Assembly: GCA_012931725.1 (NCBI GenBank)
Contig: CM022945.1
Location: 101,377,951-101,441,950, forward strand
DNA from: Litsea cubeba
Lineage: Eukaryota > Streptophyta > Magnoliopsida > Laurales > Lauraceae
Reading direction: 5' to 3'
Length of the DNA stretch: 64,000 nucleotides
Shown here: piece after piece, positions 12,401 to 23,689 of the stretch
Numbering within the stretch: the first letter of the stretch is position 1
How the letters are laid out: every line of letters starts with the position of its first letter
Position numbers and translations under genes: made by a program
The notes under the pieces: generated by a model
The model's database searches: none
What the model saw: only the letters and a program-made list of their open reading frames with translations
Told to the model about the DNA's origin: nothing

Positions 12401-15400
12401 AGCAAGCCTCTGCTTTCCTTCAGCTACACCATCAACATTAAACTTTAACTATCCTGAAAGAGGGCAAGATCAAGAAGCTATTCTTCTTTGGCTTGTTCAA
12501 TCTGCAACTCATGCACACCTACCAATTAAAAAGAATAGCATTCAATTTAAAAAGTTAATAATTGGTCGATCAGGCACTACAAAAGATTGGCTAACAGGGT
12601 TTTGGATTTTTTGGTAAAGACTGAATTCTCGGTTGTGGCAGTGCTTAAGGGCCTTCCTTCCCCCTCAGTCAGGTTGTATTTTTGCACGAGCAAAGGCGGA
12701 GTACATGAAAGGTTTTTACTTCCATCCAAGTCACCCGCAAGCATGCTCGGAGACTGCCAACAGGCAAGAAGAAGAACTAGACAGTTCAGTTCAGTTCCCA
12801 TTTTGGGAGCTTCCGTCTGGGATGCAAGGTTTTTCGGGATCCGGTGTCTAAACGTTGAAGAGGATTCCAAGTGTCTGATATCATGGGCCACAACAGTGTC
12901 CTAGGCTCCATGGACTTTTGGACAAGTTAAAGGAGATTCGAGATATAAAAAATTGCATGGATTTTGTCTTTTCACCACGTCCTCAGAAGAGCCAATGGGG
13001 AGCATACAATTTAGCTAAACAAGGGTTTACCTAAATTTTCTTATGTTTTGGCACTCATGACTGGTTGTTTGTGTTTTGTTATTGGGCTTTGTTGTGTTTA
13101 TTTTCATGGTGGGGCTTGTTCTGGCTGGCTCTTAGGTGCCTTGTTTTTTTTTTTTCATTATTATTGCCCTTTTGAGTCCTCCTTAAATGCATTTTATGTG
13201 CAATTTTAAAATTCTACCATTCAAACAAAAAGTACCCTTTCAAATACTGCAGTACCATTGTTGCTTTATAGCTCAGTTAAAATAATCTATCTGAGTCTAG
13301 AGCCTTCTTAGGTATCCCCACTCTCTCCTAATTGCCAAAACGCCCCTTCCTCGCCCTTCGCACCCATCCATCTGCACTGAGACAAATTTTCCATAGTTTT
13401 TTTAAGTCAGTCATGACTTCCCATGAGTACCTCTGCTACTTCCTAGTTTGTCTGCGGCATGCATTAGTGTTTTAAATCTGTATGAGACTGAACATGAACA
13501 ACAGTATCTTTGGGCTATTTGCTATGTTAAAGTGTATCATTAACAATCTTTTTTCTTTTGAACGGTATCATTAACATTTTTTCAGTATCAGATCTTCGTC
13601 AGATGAGCATTTGAGTCCATTTGAGAAGATTGGAGGGAAAGTTTTATCTTTGTAATGTTTTATGAGGGATCTATATGTTTTACTTCTCGGAAGAGTCCCA
13701 TTTGTAGCCAATTTGACCTATGTTACATTCTTTTTGAAGGCACTCATGGCTAATTGGCTATTTTAATATCGAAGCATATGTAATATCTCCATTGGGTTCT
13801 ATGCAGTTATACTTGCCAGCATACTAGTATTTTTTATTTTACTTCTTAGCCTTTGTTCAGTATGATTTGGACTTCAATGAAATATATATTAATTGAAATG
13901 AATCTATTAATGCCAATTAATTCAAAGTTATATATTATGCAGGGGTCTATCTGAGTTGTCTCTTCTTTACTGTCAGAGGATTGGTAATAATGCTCTTCTT
14001 GAAGTTGGCAGAGGTTGCACACTATTGCAAGCTCTTTTTTTAGTTGACTGTTCTAGTATAGGAGATGACGCAATATACAACATAGCCTTGGGCTGCAGGA
14101 ATTTAAAGAAACTTCATATTCGACGCTGTTATGAGGTACGCTATTATGGTTTTGTTTTGGATGTACTAAACCAAACCAAACCAAACCAAACCAAGCCTTT
14201 TCCCACTAGGTGGGGTCGGCTATATGGATTTGACGACGCCAATCAAATCTGTTTAGGGCCATGTCCTCCGTTTGGATGTACTATTCTCAAAAAATAGAAG
14301 AGGGGGACTACATAAAAGAAGTTTCTTTCCCATGGCATGTTTTGTTTGCAAGATTAAACACTTAAGCAATGGCTTATCATGACATCTAAAAAAAAAAAAC
14401 TTACATCTAACTTTAAACCACTATAACTTGGAGATAGCTATTAATGAGGACGAGGTTCAAAGTGGATGATGATTATAAAAACACACAATCAAATTTAGAA
14501 CAAACACATTATCCTTTACCCATACGCACGCGCTCAGATTGAGTGAATTAGACAATTTGCTCTACAAGTTCCATATAGCTGAAGTAGCAGTATTACTTAT
14601 TTATTATGGAAATATGTAGCAATCCTAGTAAAAAATGTATAGAGACCGAACAAAATTTCTAGGATGGGCAATGTGTAAAAGAAATTAGTATGAAGAGGGA
14701 ACTGGAAACACCTCCTTGCTAGAGGCTTTGCCATTAGAAATGCAATGATATATAAGGTTCTAGTATTGAATCATGGGTATTTAAAGTGAAGAACATGCCA
14801 TGCACTGTTTGTGTGTAATATTCTGCTAAGAGGTAGCTCTCACGGACTTGCATGAGAGGTAACCTTTTTACCACCTTGTGAGACACCCCATGACAAATCC
14901 AACTCCCTTACACTCACTGCACCCCCATGAATTAGGACTCACCTAATTTGACAGTAGGAATAAAAATGACTGTTGGATAAAATTCCAACGATTTCTTAAG
15001 TTATATATTTTCATAAAATTTAATTCAATGGGTGATTATTATTCAAATTAGTGTCAAATTAAGGTGAGCACTAATTTGCTGGGGTTAGTATGAGGGGGTT
15101 GGATTTGTGAGTGTTCTATGTGGTGGTAAAAAGGTTACCTCTTATGCAAGCCTGTGAGAGGTACCTCTATATAGTGATTATCAACTCCATGCGCACCTTG
15201 TTGTGGGGCCCATAGAAGGTTCAATTTTTTTTTTTTTTTTGGTGGGGGGATTGAAAGATCTAGTTGTGGCCTACCCATGTACAAAAAATGGGCCGCACTT
15301 GATCACCCTAACCCTTGATATATGGTCCACAAATTTTCATTTGCTAAAAACGGGTGCACAGTCGATCCAATGGTCCATTCCATTCGGATGGGTGCAAACC

Positions 15401-18400
15401 CAGGGGTCTAGTGTAATTCAAGGGGGTCTTATGTGTGTGGTCCATTAAGATAGACCATAAGGTCGGCCCCACTATGAGGTGCGCACGGGTATGCAAAAAT
15501 AAAGGGTGTGCATAGGATAATTCACCTACACACATAGGGTTGTTCTATGCAATGGACGGTTCCTATGGACCTCCGTGCGGATGGCCTTGTGGTGCTCACC
15601 TGGGCCCCCATCAATCTTGGGGGGAGGTGGGGGATTGAAATATCTAGATGTGACCTACCTACGTGCAAAATTGAAAATCCATCGGATCATCCTAACCCCT
15701 TGGTCCGTGGCCCACAAGTTTAACGGCGTTATATAAAGACTAAAAAATTGACCCTCGATCCAACATTCCTGTTCACTCAGGTCAGTGCAAATCCAATGGA
15801 TCTGGTGTACATAGGGGGTGGGGTTTTGATGGTCCATTCGGATCAGTGCCTAGGTGGGCCCCTCATGGTTGTTCGCATGGATTTCCCCATGCGGACTTTC
15901 CTTAGGAGAGTTTTCTACACATACATTCAGTTGAAGTTACTATCTGGTACTTGAATCTTGATTGCAGAAGATACTATAACTGCTATTTTTCTTTTTTATA
16001 TTCCAAGCCAAGTTAATGAGTATCAAGACTCTGCTTACATTCCTGGCAAGTATGAGCCCAAGCACTAGAGTTTGGGCACCATTGAGATGATTAGTATAAT
16101 ATAATTACACAATGGAAGTTATTCCATCTTTGCATGTGAAATAAACTTTCATCCTCTTTCAATGGAATTATGACACAATTATATCTATGGGTGACCAAGC
16201 AGTAATCATGTTCTCACCTTTTCCGTCATGTTTCCTTGTTCTCTTAGAAATTGGAATGTATGAACTCTATCTTCCAGATTTCATATGTTCAAGGAAGCTA
16301 ATTTATGACAAACGGAATTTTTCATACGTATTCATTACCCTCCCCCCTCTCCAGTAGCTGTACCTTGTGCTTTATAGCATCTCTCATTGGATTTAATTGT
16401 CAAGAATAGGTCCATTGGATACACTTATATGTCCCTTTTCTTTTCTTTTCTCTCTCTTTTTTATTTTTATTTTTTTGCTTTGCTGTTCCTTGTACAGCGA
16501 AAAGTTATTTTCTTAAAAAGTGGTTTTCAATAGAGAGTATTTGTGTTTGGAGCAGTGTTACGAAATTCGGTTCGTTTTGGTCGAAATTTTCAAATAATTT
16601 CGGTTCGTTCACCCTACCAAAACAAACAGGACCCTGTAATTATTCATCCTAAAATTCGTTCCTATACGTTGGATTCGGTCCGAATTCTATGATTTCGGCC
16701 GATTCGTCCAATTCTTCGAAATATTCGTCCCAACAGTTAGGTTGCATTTAAAATAGAAAAAATAAAAACTGAAGGGGCTAAACATATTTTTTTAACTTAA
16801 AGTAGAAGTAAAATTACCCTTTTGGCCTTTTGGCCTAGAAAAATTAGTGGGCTCCAATATGGAGCCGCCCATATATTAAAATCTAAATAACTATATGGGC
16901 CCTATCGCCCTAATCAGATTTTATTCCAATAAAAAGTATTTTATTATGAATAAGCTAGCCAAGTTTCAGTCTAATATGAAATAGCCCATCAAATATAAAT
17001 CGACATATTGCATTGATTTAGTACAATAAATTAAATGTATCATATATTATTTTTTTCATTTTAATATATGTCATATTTTTTCCGAAATATTTAACCGAAA
17101 TCTCCGAATCGGCCGAAACATTTCATTTGGAGGGCAAACCGAAATGGCGGCCGAAATGAATTTTGTAACACTGGTTTGGAGCCTTCGTGAATCACTGGTT
17201 CGGTGTTTGGATGGTAATTTTGCCCTAAATGTGGCCACATATAGTAGTGGACTTTTCCTATTATTGTTGTCAATTTTTTTAAAAATTGTTTGCATTTTAT
17301 TGAAGAGAAAAATATTTTTTTAATGATTTGTCTAATTTTCCATTTTATTTTGGGCAGATTGGTGACAAGGGCATTATTGCTGTAGGGCAGAACTGTAAAT
17401 TTCTCACAGACCTTAGCCTTCGTTTTTGCGATAGGTGAAATCATCTCTCTCTCTCTCTCTCTCTCTCAGTGCTGAAACACGATGACCTTTTTAAATCATT
17501 TTTCCTCTCTTTTTTTCAATAAATAATGAGGGAAGATGATTCAAATATGTTACAACTTCATTTCTGGTTCATGTGTATTTATTATCTGGTGATGTTAACT
17601 TTTCATCGAAGCCTTATCACATGTTATTTGTGGTTCTCCACTTGCCCATTATTGAGTTGAACTCAAAGCTCTCCACCAACCCGTAACTTTTCGAGAAATG
17701 CTTTAGTATCAGGATTTCTTCATGAAATGAAACTCACGGCATATGTTTGGCAACTTTTAATAACCCACTGGTAGTCTGATGCAACTCTCTTTTATATGGG
17801 CTTGAGACCGGCCCAGCATTCCACCATATATGAGCTTGAGACCAGCCCAGCATACTAACTTGTGGTGGAGTTCTGTGATATGGTCACTATATGACAAAAT
17901 ATACGGTTTCTTAGGAAGTATACTGTTTATATATAAAATGATTTATCAAACTTTTAAGTGATCATATTTCTTTTCTTTTTCAATATATAATTAAAATCAG
18001 TTTTTTTTTGGTGCACGTGTGGACTTCAAGCTGATCTTATTCACCATCTGATTATTAGGGTTGGAGATGATGCCCTTATTGCTATTGGTCAGTCCTGCTC
18101 TCTTAGATATTTGAATGTTAGTGGGTGCCACAAAATTGGTGATGCTGGACTGATAGCGATTGCACGGGGCTGCCCTCAACTAACTTATCTGGATGTCAGT
18201 GTTCTGCAGGTGCTCTCTCTCTCTCTCTCTCTCTCACTTAATTTGAAAAACACGATCCATTCTCTCTGTCTTGCTTGTTTAAATCACCTATTGTTTCATG
18301 GCATTTTTTGCATATGGGTGATCCAAGAGTTGGACGGCAGATGAATTTCCTTGATTACATGTCACTCAACTAAAATGCACCAATTACATGTACTTTCTTG

Positions 18401-18998
18401 AGAATAGCAGTTCTAGATGTGCTGGGGCTGTTGATGAGTCAGGTCAGGTATTGGACCTAACTCACTAAAATCAGCTGACCACTGATGAGTGGACATGGTG
18501 GATTGCAGTCAGATCATTATCTCTACCCAATGATCCCCAATAGTGTGAATCTGGCTGCTTAGGTCATTCTGTAAATACCCATCAGGCCTTTGTATTTATA
18601 GTAATAAGAATATAATCTTTAGTTATTGTTGTCAATATGTGCACCTTTTTACGTTTCTGTAATGAATCATAATTAAAATATGCATGTTATCTTTCCTTCA
18701 GAATTTAAGGGATATAGCACTTGCTGAATTAGGTGAAGGCTGCCCTTTGCTCAAGGATATAGTGCTATCACACTGCAGAGAAATAACAGATGTTGGTTTG
18801 GCCCATCTTGTGAAGAGATGTACCCAGCTTGAGTCCTGCCACATGGTTTATTGCCCACTGGTGACAGCAGCTGGAGTTGCTACCATGGTTTCGAGCTGCA
18901 TGAACATGAAAAGGGTCCTGGTTGAGAAGTGGAAGGTCAGTCAGAGAACTAGGCGGCGGGCAGGCTCCATCCTCTCATTCCTTTGTATGGATCTTTAA
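6438..18998 (+). CDS. FBL4: F-box/LRR-repeat protein, FBL4 type
   Basis: Eight exons join in frame with GT/AG borders: 6438-6737, 8453-8698, 9645-10051, 10628-10813, 13943-14135, 17358-17434, 18059-18209, 18702-18998, giving 618 codons plus stop. The start MRGHDLIN leads straight into an F-box (about residues 7-48, LPDELILEIFRRLDG...CSLVCRRWLNLE). A short basic linker spans the exon 1/2 joint (RKRRSGKK). The rest is cysteine-containing leucine-rich repeats (for example GCYINDQGLAAVGEFCKQL) up to the conserved end LSFLCMDL. By family knowledge this is the substrate-recognition subunit of an SCF (SKP1-cullin-F-box) ubiquitin ligase, closest to Arabidopsis F-box/LRR protein 4; its target is not deducible. 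Introns 4 and 5 exceed 3 kb because of transposon insertions. No break in the coding exons. Splice sites are assigned by eye. Confidence 0.93.
7907..8099. mobile_element. hAT-type MITE (193 bp) in FBL4 intron 1
   Basis: Inverted ends CAATGTTGTAAAAATCG and (reverse complement of the right end) CACTGTTGCAAAAATCG. Perfect 8-bp target duplication AATATAGG at 7899-7906 and 8100-8107, the hAT length. The interior is a run of CCTAG/GGCGG-rich repeats with several attaatcccc units. No coding capacity. Confidence 0.92.
8871..8899. repeat. (TTTTTCC)n microsatellite, intron 2
   Basis: Pyrimidine-rich imperfect repeat within intron 2 (8699-9644). I see nothing else notable in that intron, nor in intron 3 (10052-10627). 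Confidence 0.7.
10983..11429. mobile_element. Inverted-repeat DNA element in FBL4 intron 4
   Basis: The left end gtgttgtttggcaagtc pairs with the right end gacttgccaaacaggccct read in reverse complement. The AT-rich interior has poly-T runs and the phrase ttgaaacagctctatttca, which recurs in related AT-rich DNA at about 34748 and 34877. No clear target duplication, so the superfamily is not assigned. Confidence 0.6.
11628..12450 (-). mobile_element. LINE (L1-type) 3' fragment with RNase H domain, interrupted
   Basis: On the minus strand, from about 12450 downwards, is an RNase H-like domain: LKFNVDG, then EAKVLAILEALQIF-like and MESDSSNAISWV blocks, giving the D, E, D acid positions, and a terminal ALAKQG block near 12125. 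The coding end is split by the 345-bp hAT MITE at 11770-12114 and resumes beyond it to a stop near 11731. An untranslated tail follows to an A-rich end (T run on the plus strand) near 11628. It is a 5'-truncated, dead LINE copy inside FBL4 intron 4. Confidence 0.75.
11770..12114. mobile_element. hAT-type MITE (345 bp) nested in the LINE tail
   Basis: Ends CAAGGATTAAAATAGTGG and (reverse complement of the right end) CATGGTTCAAAATAGCGG. The 8-bp flanks CTATCGAC (11762-11769) and CTATTGAC (12115-12122) differ at one base. The interior has repeated gtagcg units. Removing it joins two halves of the LINE RNase H tail in frame, which confirms the borders. Confidence 0.85.
12460..13040 (+). mobile_element. 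Second LINE 3' fragment (RNase H-like), plus strand
   Basis: Broken frames on the plus strand show a LINE ORF2 end: ILLWLVQSATHAHLP, then AEYMKGFYFHP, FWELPSGMQ, LNVEEDSKCLISW, and finally a SPRPQKSQWGAYNLAKQG end with a stop at about 13032. Frameshifts separate the blocks. A T-rich tail follows (13141-13160). It faces the other LINE fragment, so intron 4 holds two convergent LINE remnants. Confidence 0.55.
14160..14235 (+). mobile_element. Au-SINE-like fragment with (CCAAA)n
   Basis: A five-unit ccaaa repeat (about 14167-14192) runs into the phrase cccactaggtggggtcggct followed by atatggat. This phrase is a hallmark of the widespread plant Au SINE family, remembered from family knowledge rather than searched. 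Only a short piece is present, just inside intron 5. Confidence 0.6.
14830..15167. mobile_element. MITE with about 46-bp inverted repeats, intron 5
   Basis: The left arm 14830-14875 (gaggtagctctcacggactt...) and right arm 15122-15167 are near-perfect inverted repeats ending at ...aacctttttaccacc. Flanks TAA and TAT may be a degraded 3-bp target duplication of Harbinger type, but this is weak. No coding capacity. Confidence 0.8.
15200..15900. repeat. Two diverged related repeat units, intron 5
   Basis: Units at about 15235-15470 and 15625-15870 share order and phrases: ggggattgaaaNatctag, then tgNcctaccNaNgt, then gatcaNcctaaccc, then a ccacaa phrase and a lower ggtccattc phrase. They look like two copies of the same repeat, perhaps 70 percent alike by eye. 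No function is seen. Confidence 0.5.
16554..17173. mobile_element. hAT-type element (620 bp) in FBL4 intron 5
   Basis: Ends CAGTGTTACGAAATTCGG and (reverse complement of the right end) CAGTGTTACAAAATTCAT. Perfect 8-bp target duplication GTTTGGAG at 16546-16553 and 17174-17181. The interior has many TTCGG/CCGAA phrases and AT-rich filler, with no transposase frame. It ends about 185 bp before exon 6. Confidence 0.92.
17444..17467. repeat. (CT)n just after the intron 6 donor
   Basis: A dinucleotide run starts about 10 bases after the GT at 17435. Intron 7 has the same arrangement. Confidence 0.85.
18213..18235. repeat. (CT)n just after the intron 7 donor
   Basis: A dinucleotide run starts 3 bases after the GT at 18210-18211. 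Confidence 0.85.
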
Positions 18999-19515
18999 TT
19001 TAAGATCTTGATGTGTGGGATATTGTTTGTTACCTTTGTTGGAAGTAGCAAGTGGCAAACCACAGGAACTCCCATATGTGGAAATGATGGGACTGGCCAG
19101 TGGAATTCACGGTTGGTTCTCCAGAGTCTCATGAGTGAGTCAACTAATTTTCATCAAGCTCCCATGCGTTGTCTTCCTGTCTTCTATTTTTATCTACCAG
19201 TTTCTGTTCAGAAAGAACATTTAAAGAGGGTTGCCAATTATTGTCTCCCCTGAAGTTGTGAGTAATCTTAGCTTCAGCAGTGCCTTGATCCAGTGAGAAG
19301 AGTGATCATGCATGTATTCATTCATGTGAAAGCTTGATTTATTTCATTTTTGTTTCCTCATTTCTGTGTATATTTATGGTTTTGTTTTGTAAAATCAGCT
19401 ATTTTATAAACCGAAATAAGGGGAGAATTATGCGAATTAATGGTTGAAACATCCATTTTTTAGCTGATAGGGTCCTCAGGGGCAAACTAATCAGGATATT
19501 TTGTTCACTTGCCTT

Positions 19516-19521
19516 AATAAA
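19516..19521 (+). terminator. Candidate FBL4 polyadenylation signal
   Basis: AATAAA about 520 bp after the FBL4 stop codon. It is the only canonical hexamer I noted in this 3' stretch. Plant signals are loose, so the real site is uncertain. Confidence 0.35.
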
Positions 19522-19529
19522 GCACATCT

Positions 19530-20523
19530 CGTTTGTAACAAATTGTCTGGCAGAAATGTTGGAAGCAGTCATCCGCATGATGCAGTGGGGGTGAAGAAGA
19601 AGTGAGTTTATGGGCAATCTGCAACCTGATATGTGTAACTTTCAGTTCAATTGGGTGATTGTACTGAAGTAACATGTGCAGTGATTTAAAACTTATCACT
19701 CTAGGGTTGACTTCCCATAATCTTTATTTTGTTTTAAAGGAGGTGGAAGAGAAGGGGAGGGAGATTGGAGGGGAGATGGAACGAGGGGAAATCGATTTGC
19801 TGTGGTGGATTTTTATTATTTAAAAAAAAAGGATACAAGTTTTTAAAAATTCAAATTAGTTCCTAAGTTTTCTAGGAAATTTTCGATCAAGGACATCCAT
19901 CCATGGAAGGCTATTTTCTGGTGATTTTATTATCACAATTTTTTAAACTATTCAATTTTACCCTTCATTGAAATAAACTCCCCTTCACTTTTTTTATTTC
20001 TTCCTCATTTTCTTCACTAGTGTCCTCACGGTGATCGTGGATAACCAACCTCCTCATGACGATTGATTGAATGCAGTGGTTGCCGACACCATATCATGGC
20101 TTTAAACGAAGGGTAATGTGGGTGTTTTAAAAAAACTAAGGAAAAAAGTCATCAGAAATACTTTTAAATGGCTAGATGTCCTTAATTGAGAATTTAATGA
20201 AAAATTTAGGTATTAATTTGAAAAGTCTTGAGACTTGTGTCATTTTTTTAAATAAGGTAAAAATTTAAGGCCTTGTTTGGAATTTTTTTCTTTTTTAAAT
20301 GTTTCTACATTTCTAAGAAATGGGAAGAAAAAAATATTTGGATGCCTTAGTTTGCCGTTTCAAAAGAAGATTTTCATGGTCTAAAACCACAACATCACTG
20401 CCATTTGACGTTTTTCAACTCAAACATCTTACGAGTGCTTCTTAATTAGACCCTCTCTTGCACTCAAAATGAACTCCTAATGACTCCATATCCACTCTCC
20501 ATATGAGGAACAATTTTCACAAA
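19530..20523. other. Intergenic, no gene seen
   Basis: AT-rich sequence with a purine-rich patch (19736-19790) and a phrase aaggccttgtttggaa near 20270 that resembles a transposon end without a visible partner. No supported gene. Confidence 0.5.
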
Positions 20524-20611
20524 TGTTGCCAAACACACATCTTTCATTGTTCACTAACATGAAAGATGTTGCCAAACACACATCTTTCATTGTTCACTAA
20601 CATGAAAGATG
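20524..20611. repeat. 43-bp direct tandem duplication
   Basis: The block beginning tgttgccaaacacacatctt repeats with a 43-bp period (two copies). Non-coding. Confidence 0.85.
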
Positions 20612-21310
20612 CAGGGTTAAAAACAATGTGCCTGTATCAGTAATCCTAGGGAAAATTAGGATTTTATTTTGGTAAAAAGCTTAGTCAAAATAAAATACAG
20701 AAAAAAAAAACTCTCAATTCTTTCTAAAAGCAGTCATTTGACTGTAAATTATATAAATATGGCCTAAAATATTATTATTCATGTGAGATGGTGAAAATCT
20801 CAAAATAAAATACAACCAATAAAAAACTCCCAATTTCTGCACTTATATAAATTTGGCCAAAAAAGGATTTAATTACCAATCGTTTCTCAAATATTCAAGA
20901 AAAAAGAATTTGAATCTCGCATACCTTTGTAGATTCTTTTCTACTCGCTGATATGAGAGATTGTAAGGAGGACTAGCTAAGTGAGGGACAAGTGCCAATG
21001 ATCAAGGTGCCAAATATATGGAGAGAGTAGTGGAGATATAGAAAGGGAGAGAGAAAGAGGATGGAGAGAGAAAGAGAGAGAGGAAAAAGAGATTTGAGGG
21101 AGAGAAACATGCTTTGGAATTGTGAATAGCGATAAAAGATAGAGTCGGTTCAATGAGTCAGTAACAATTATAAGATGAGGTAGTTTTTATTTTTAATTTC
21201 AAACTTGAGATGTATTAATTGTGTTCCACTCCCATATGCTGATATAGATTACGGTGGATTGATTTACATTAAAAAATAGGAGAGTTCTATTGGCACCATA
21301 AATTTTACTC

Positions 21311-22336
21311 TCCTCACCGCACTAAAAGACACAAAAAGTATTTTTTCCTAAACTACCCTTCCATCCCTCCCTCCTTCCATCCTCCTCCTCCTCGCCCCCC
21401 CCACCTCCCAGTCTCCGGCGGGGATGGAGCCCCGACCGGCAGCCCGCGGCGGAAGCCGGACCGGTCTCCCTCCCCCTTTTCCCTCTTTCTTCCTCCCTCC
21501 CATTTTATTTTCTTTTCCTCTTCTCCCCCCTTTCCATCTTTCTTTGCCTATTACAAGTTTGAAAGGCAGCAAATGACCCCAGGTACATCAGGGAGACCTT
21601 TTCAAAATTCCGCGATGAATTATGACTGGTGCTTTGAGATGCGCCTACAGTCATAGTCATATTCTGCTCACCCAGGGCTCCATGAAAATGAATGGTGCAG
21701 TCACGTGGCAATGGTACTCATACATGGAAATTGTGTAGTGATGTCCAAGAAACTTTGATAATGCTTCCACTGGCACAGCCGGACTTCATATACGGCTAGC
21801 ATATACTTGTTCGCAAGCTCAATTCAAGTGTCTGCTATAGTCAAGACATGCCATGAAAAATTGCAAATCAGTCGTGTCTTATAAACCTGTTGGATGTTGG
21901 CGTTTGCACAGATATGATTCAGCATCGTATGCATGCACTGGAGATGCATCTGTAACCGAGTCAAAAGGAGTCAATCATGTCCTACTCACCTTTTAGATTC
22001 AGGCCATCAATTCACCAGTCTCCGCTTCAAGCAGGATAGACATGTGATGTGTTATACTTTTTTTTAATGGGCACTGCCTGGTCCATGTAAACGGGAAGCC
22101 CGATCTCCTCCCCGCCGGTGACTGGGAGGGGGAGGGGGAGTCGGGGAGGGAGGGAGAGGGAAGAAGAGGAAGGGAGAGAGGGAGAAGAGGGAAAGAAAAT
22201 AGAAGGGGAGGGAGGAAGAAAGAGGGGAAAAGGGGAGAGAGACCGGCCGGCTGGCTGCCAACCGGGGCTCCCTCCCCGCCGGAGACTTATGGTGGGGGGA
22301 GGGGGGTAGTTTAGGAAAACTATTTTTTTTTTTTTT
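21311..22336. repeat. Large inverted repeat with mirror-like pyrimidine and purine tracts
   Basis: The left arm (…ttttttcctaaactaccc, 21340-21358) and right arm (gggtagtttaggaaaac, 22305-22321) are inverted copies preceded by accgc and followed by gcggt. Beside them lie a pyrimidine tract (21357-21540) and a purine tract (22118-22240), with related GC-rich phrases (ccggcggg and cccgccgg). It looks like a fold-back DNA transposon; no target duplication was found. All reading frames here are low-complexity artefacts. Confidence 0.55.
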
Positions 22337-22514
22337 GCGGTTGGAAGAGAGATTTAGTTTCTTAGCTTTAAAGAGAAAGAATTTTCAAAAACATGTTCTC
22401 ATCCCATAGAGTATTTTAACTCAAAAATAATGCCACACATGCCCTTACTTTCTCACCTTTGTATGGGGTTTCTAGTCATTATGAAAAAAATTTGGTAAAA
22501 AACCCTCGATAGAT

Positions 22515-22814
22515 TCTAAATGCACACTACTTTTTCCTTTTCACACTCACCATGTAAAATTATACTCTTGTGGAAAATCCTCAAACTACCCCTGCCTCCC
22601 ACCGCCTCTCTCTCTCTCTCTCTTTCTCCCCGCTCCCTCTCCATTTCTCTCTTCCTCCCTCTACCCCTCCGGCAGTGTTGTTGGAGGGAGGAGACGGTGG
22701 TGGCTGGGGTGGGGGTGGTATTATGGGGGTGTGCAAAGAAAAATTTGAAATCCCCACACTTTAATGATGGGTGTAAAGAGAAAGAGAGTGTACAAAGAAA
22801 GTAGTTTGCATTTA
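22515..22814. mobile_element. MITE-like inverted repeat
   Basis: The ends TCTAAATGCACACTACTTT and (reverse complement of the right end) TCTAAATGCAAACTACTTT face each other, with a CT-rich then G-rich interior. It abuts the next element directly at 22815. No secure target duplication. Confidence 0.55.
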
Positions 22815-23686
22815 GAGGTCGTTTGTCTTTATGCGTGGGATATGTAAATACAATTTACACATGTAAATGATGAATATTCAAATTTTAAGTATGTAACGTT
22901 TACACATGCATTTTTTTTACAACGTTTGTCTAATAACACTATTTTCGCATCATTTACATATGTGATTCATTTTTCTATGTTTGTTTCAATGATATGTGTA
23001 TATGTATTAAACGATTTTGTAAATGATACTTATTAATCATTAAATTATATTCTACTATAATGACATGAAATTGAGACAAAAATGGTCTAATTTATATCAA
23101 AGTTTTCATTTGCATTTTAGATCCTTAAAAAAGAACAAATCTTTCAACATAAAATATACTTTTCAAAAATATATATTTCTTCTATCAATGATCACCTTAA
23201 AAAAAATACATTCCAACATGTTTTGTTAAGGATATATGAGTTTATAGTCTAATGGTTAAAAAATTAGGATTATTATTAATATTTAGTTTAATATTATCTT
23301 AATTCATTATTCAATTTGCATAGAATTTAACCCATGCATCTCACCGGCTTTATGCTAATATTAATCAATTATAGAAAGATGAGATGCAGAGAGGGTTTTT
23401 CATTCATAGGTTTCATCGGTCTTAACGCATCTTTTATTATTATTTTGTAAATGTGTTGGAGGGGGGTTTTGATTCCATAACCTTTTTGATGAAAATGTCA
23501 CGTATTCTCTTTTCCCACCTGAATAGGTGTTCAAATCTTGGTGTGAAAATTGGCTCATTTTCACACCATTTACACATCTGATTTACATACTAGATGCGTA
23601 AATACTTGTAGACAAACATGACCTATGCGTAAAGATTACGCATATTCACCATTTACATATGTAAATGGGTGTAGACAAATGACCCC
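22815..23686. mobile_element. Harbinger-like non-autonomous element (872 bp)
   Basis: The ends GAGGTCGTTTGTCT and GGGGTCATTTGTCT face each other. Subterminal regions share acatgtaaatgatgaatat-type sequence in inverted orientation. A 3-bp direct repeat TTA flanks the element (22812-22814, 23687-23689), the PIF/Harbinger target. It is AT-rich with no transposase frame. Confidence 0.75.
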
Positions 23687-23689
23687 TTA

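Noticed and set aside
22064..22309. Gly/Glu/Arg and Pro/Ser frames
   Set aside because: Translations of purine and pyrimidine tracts in an inverted repeat.
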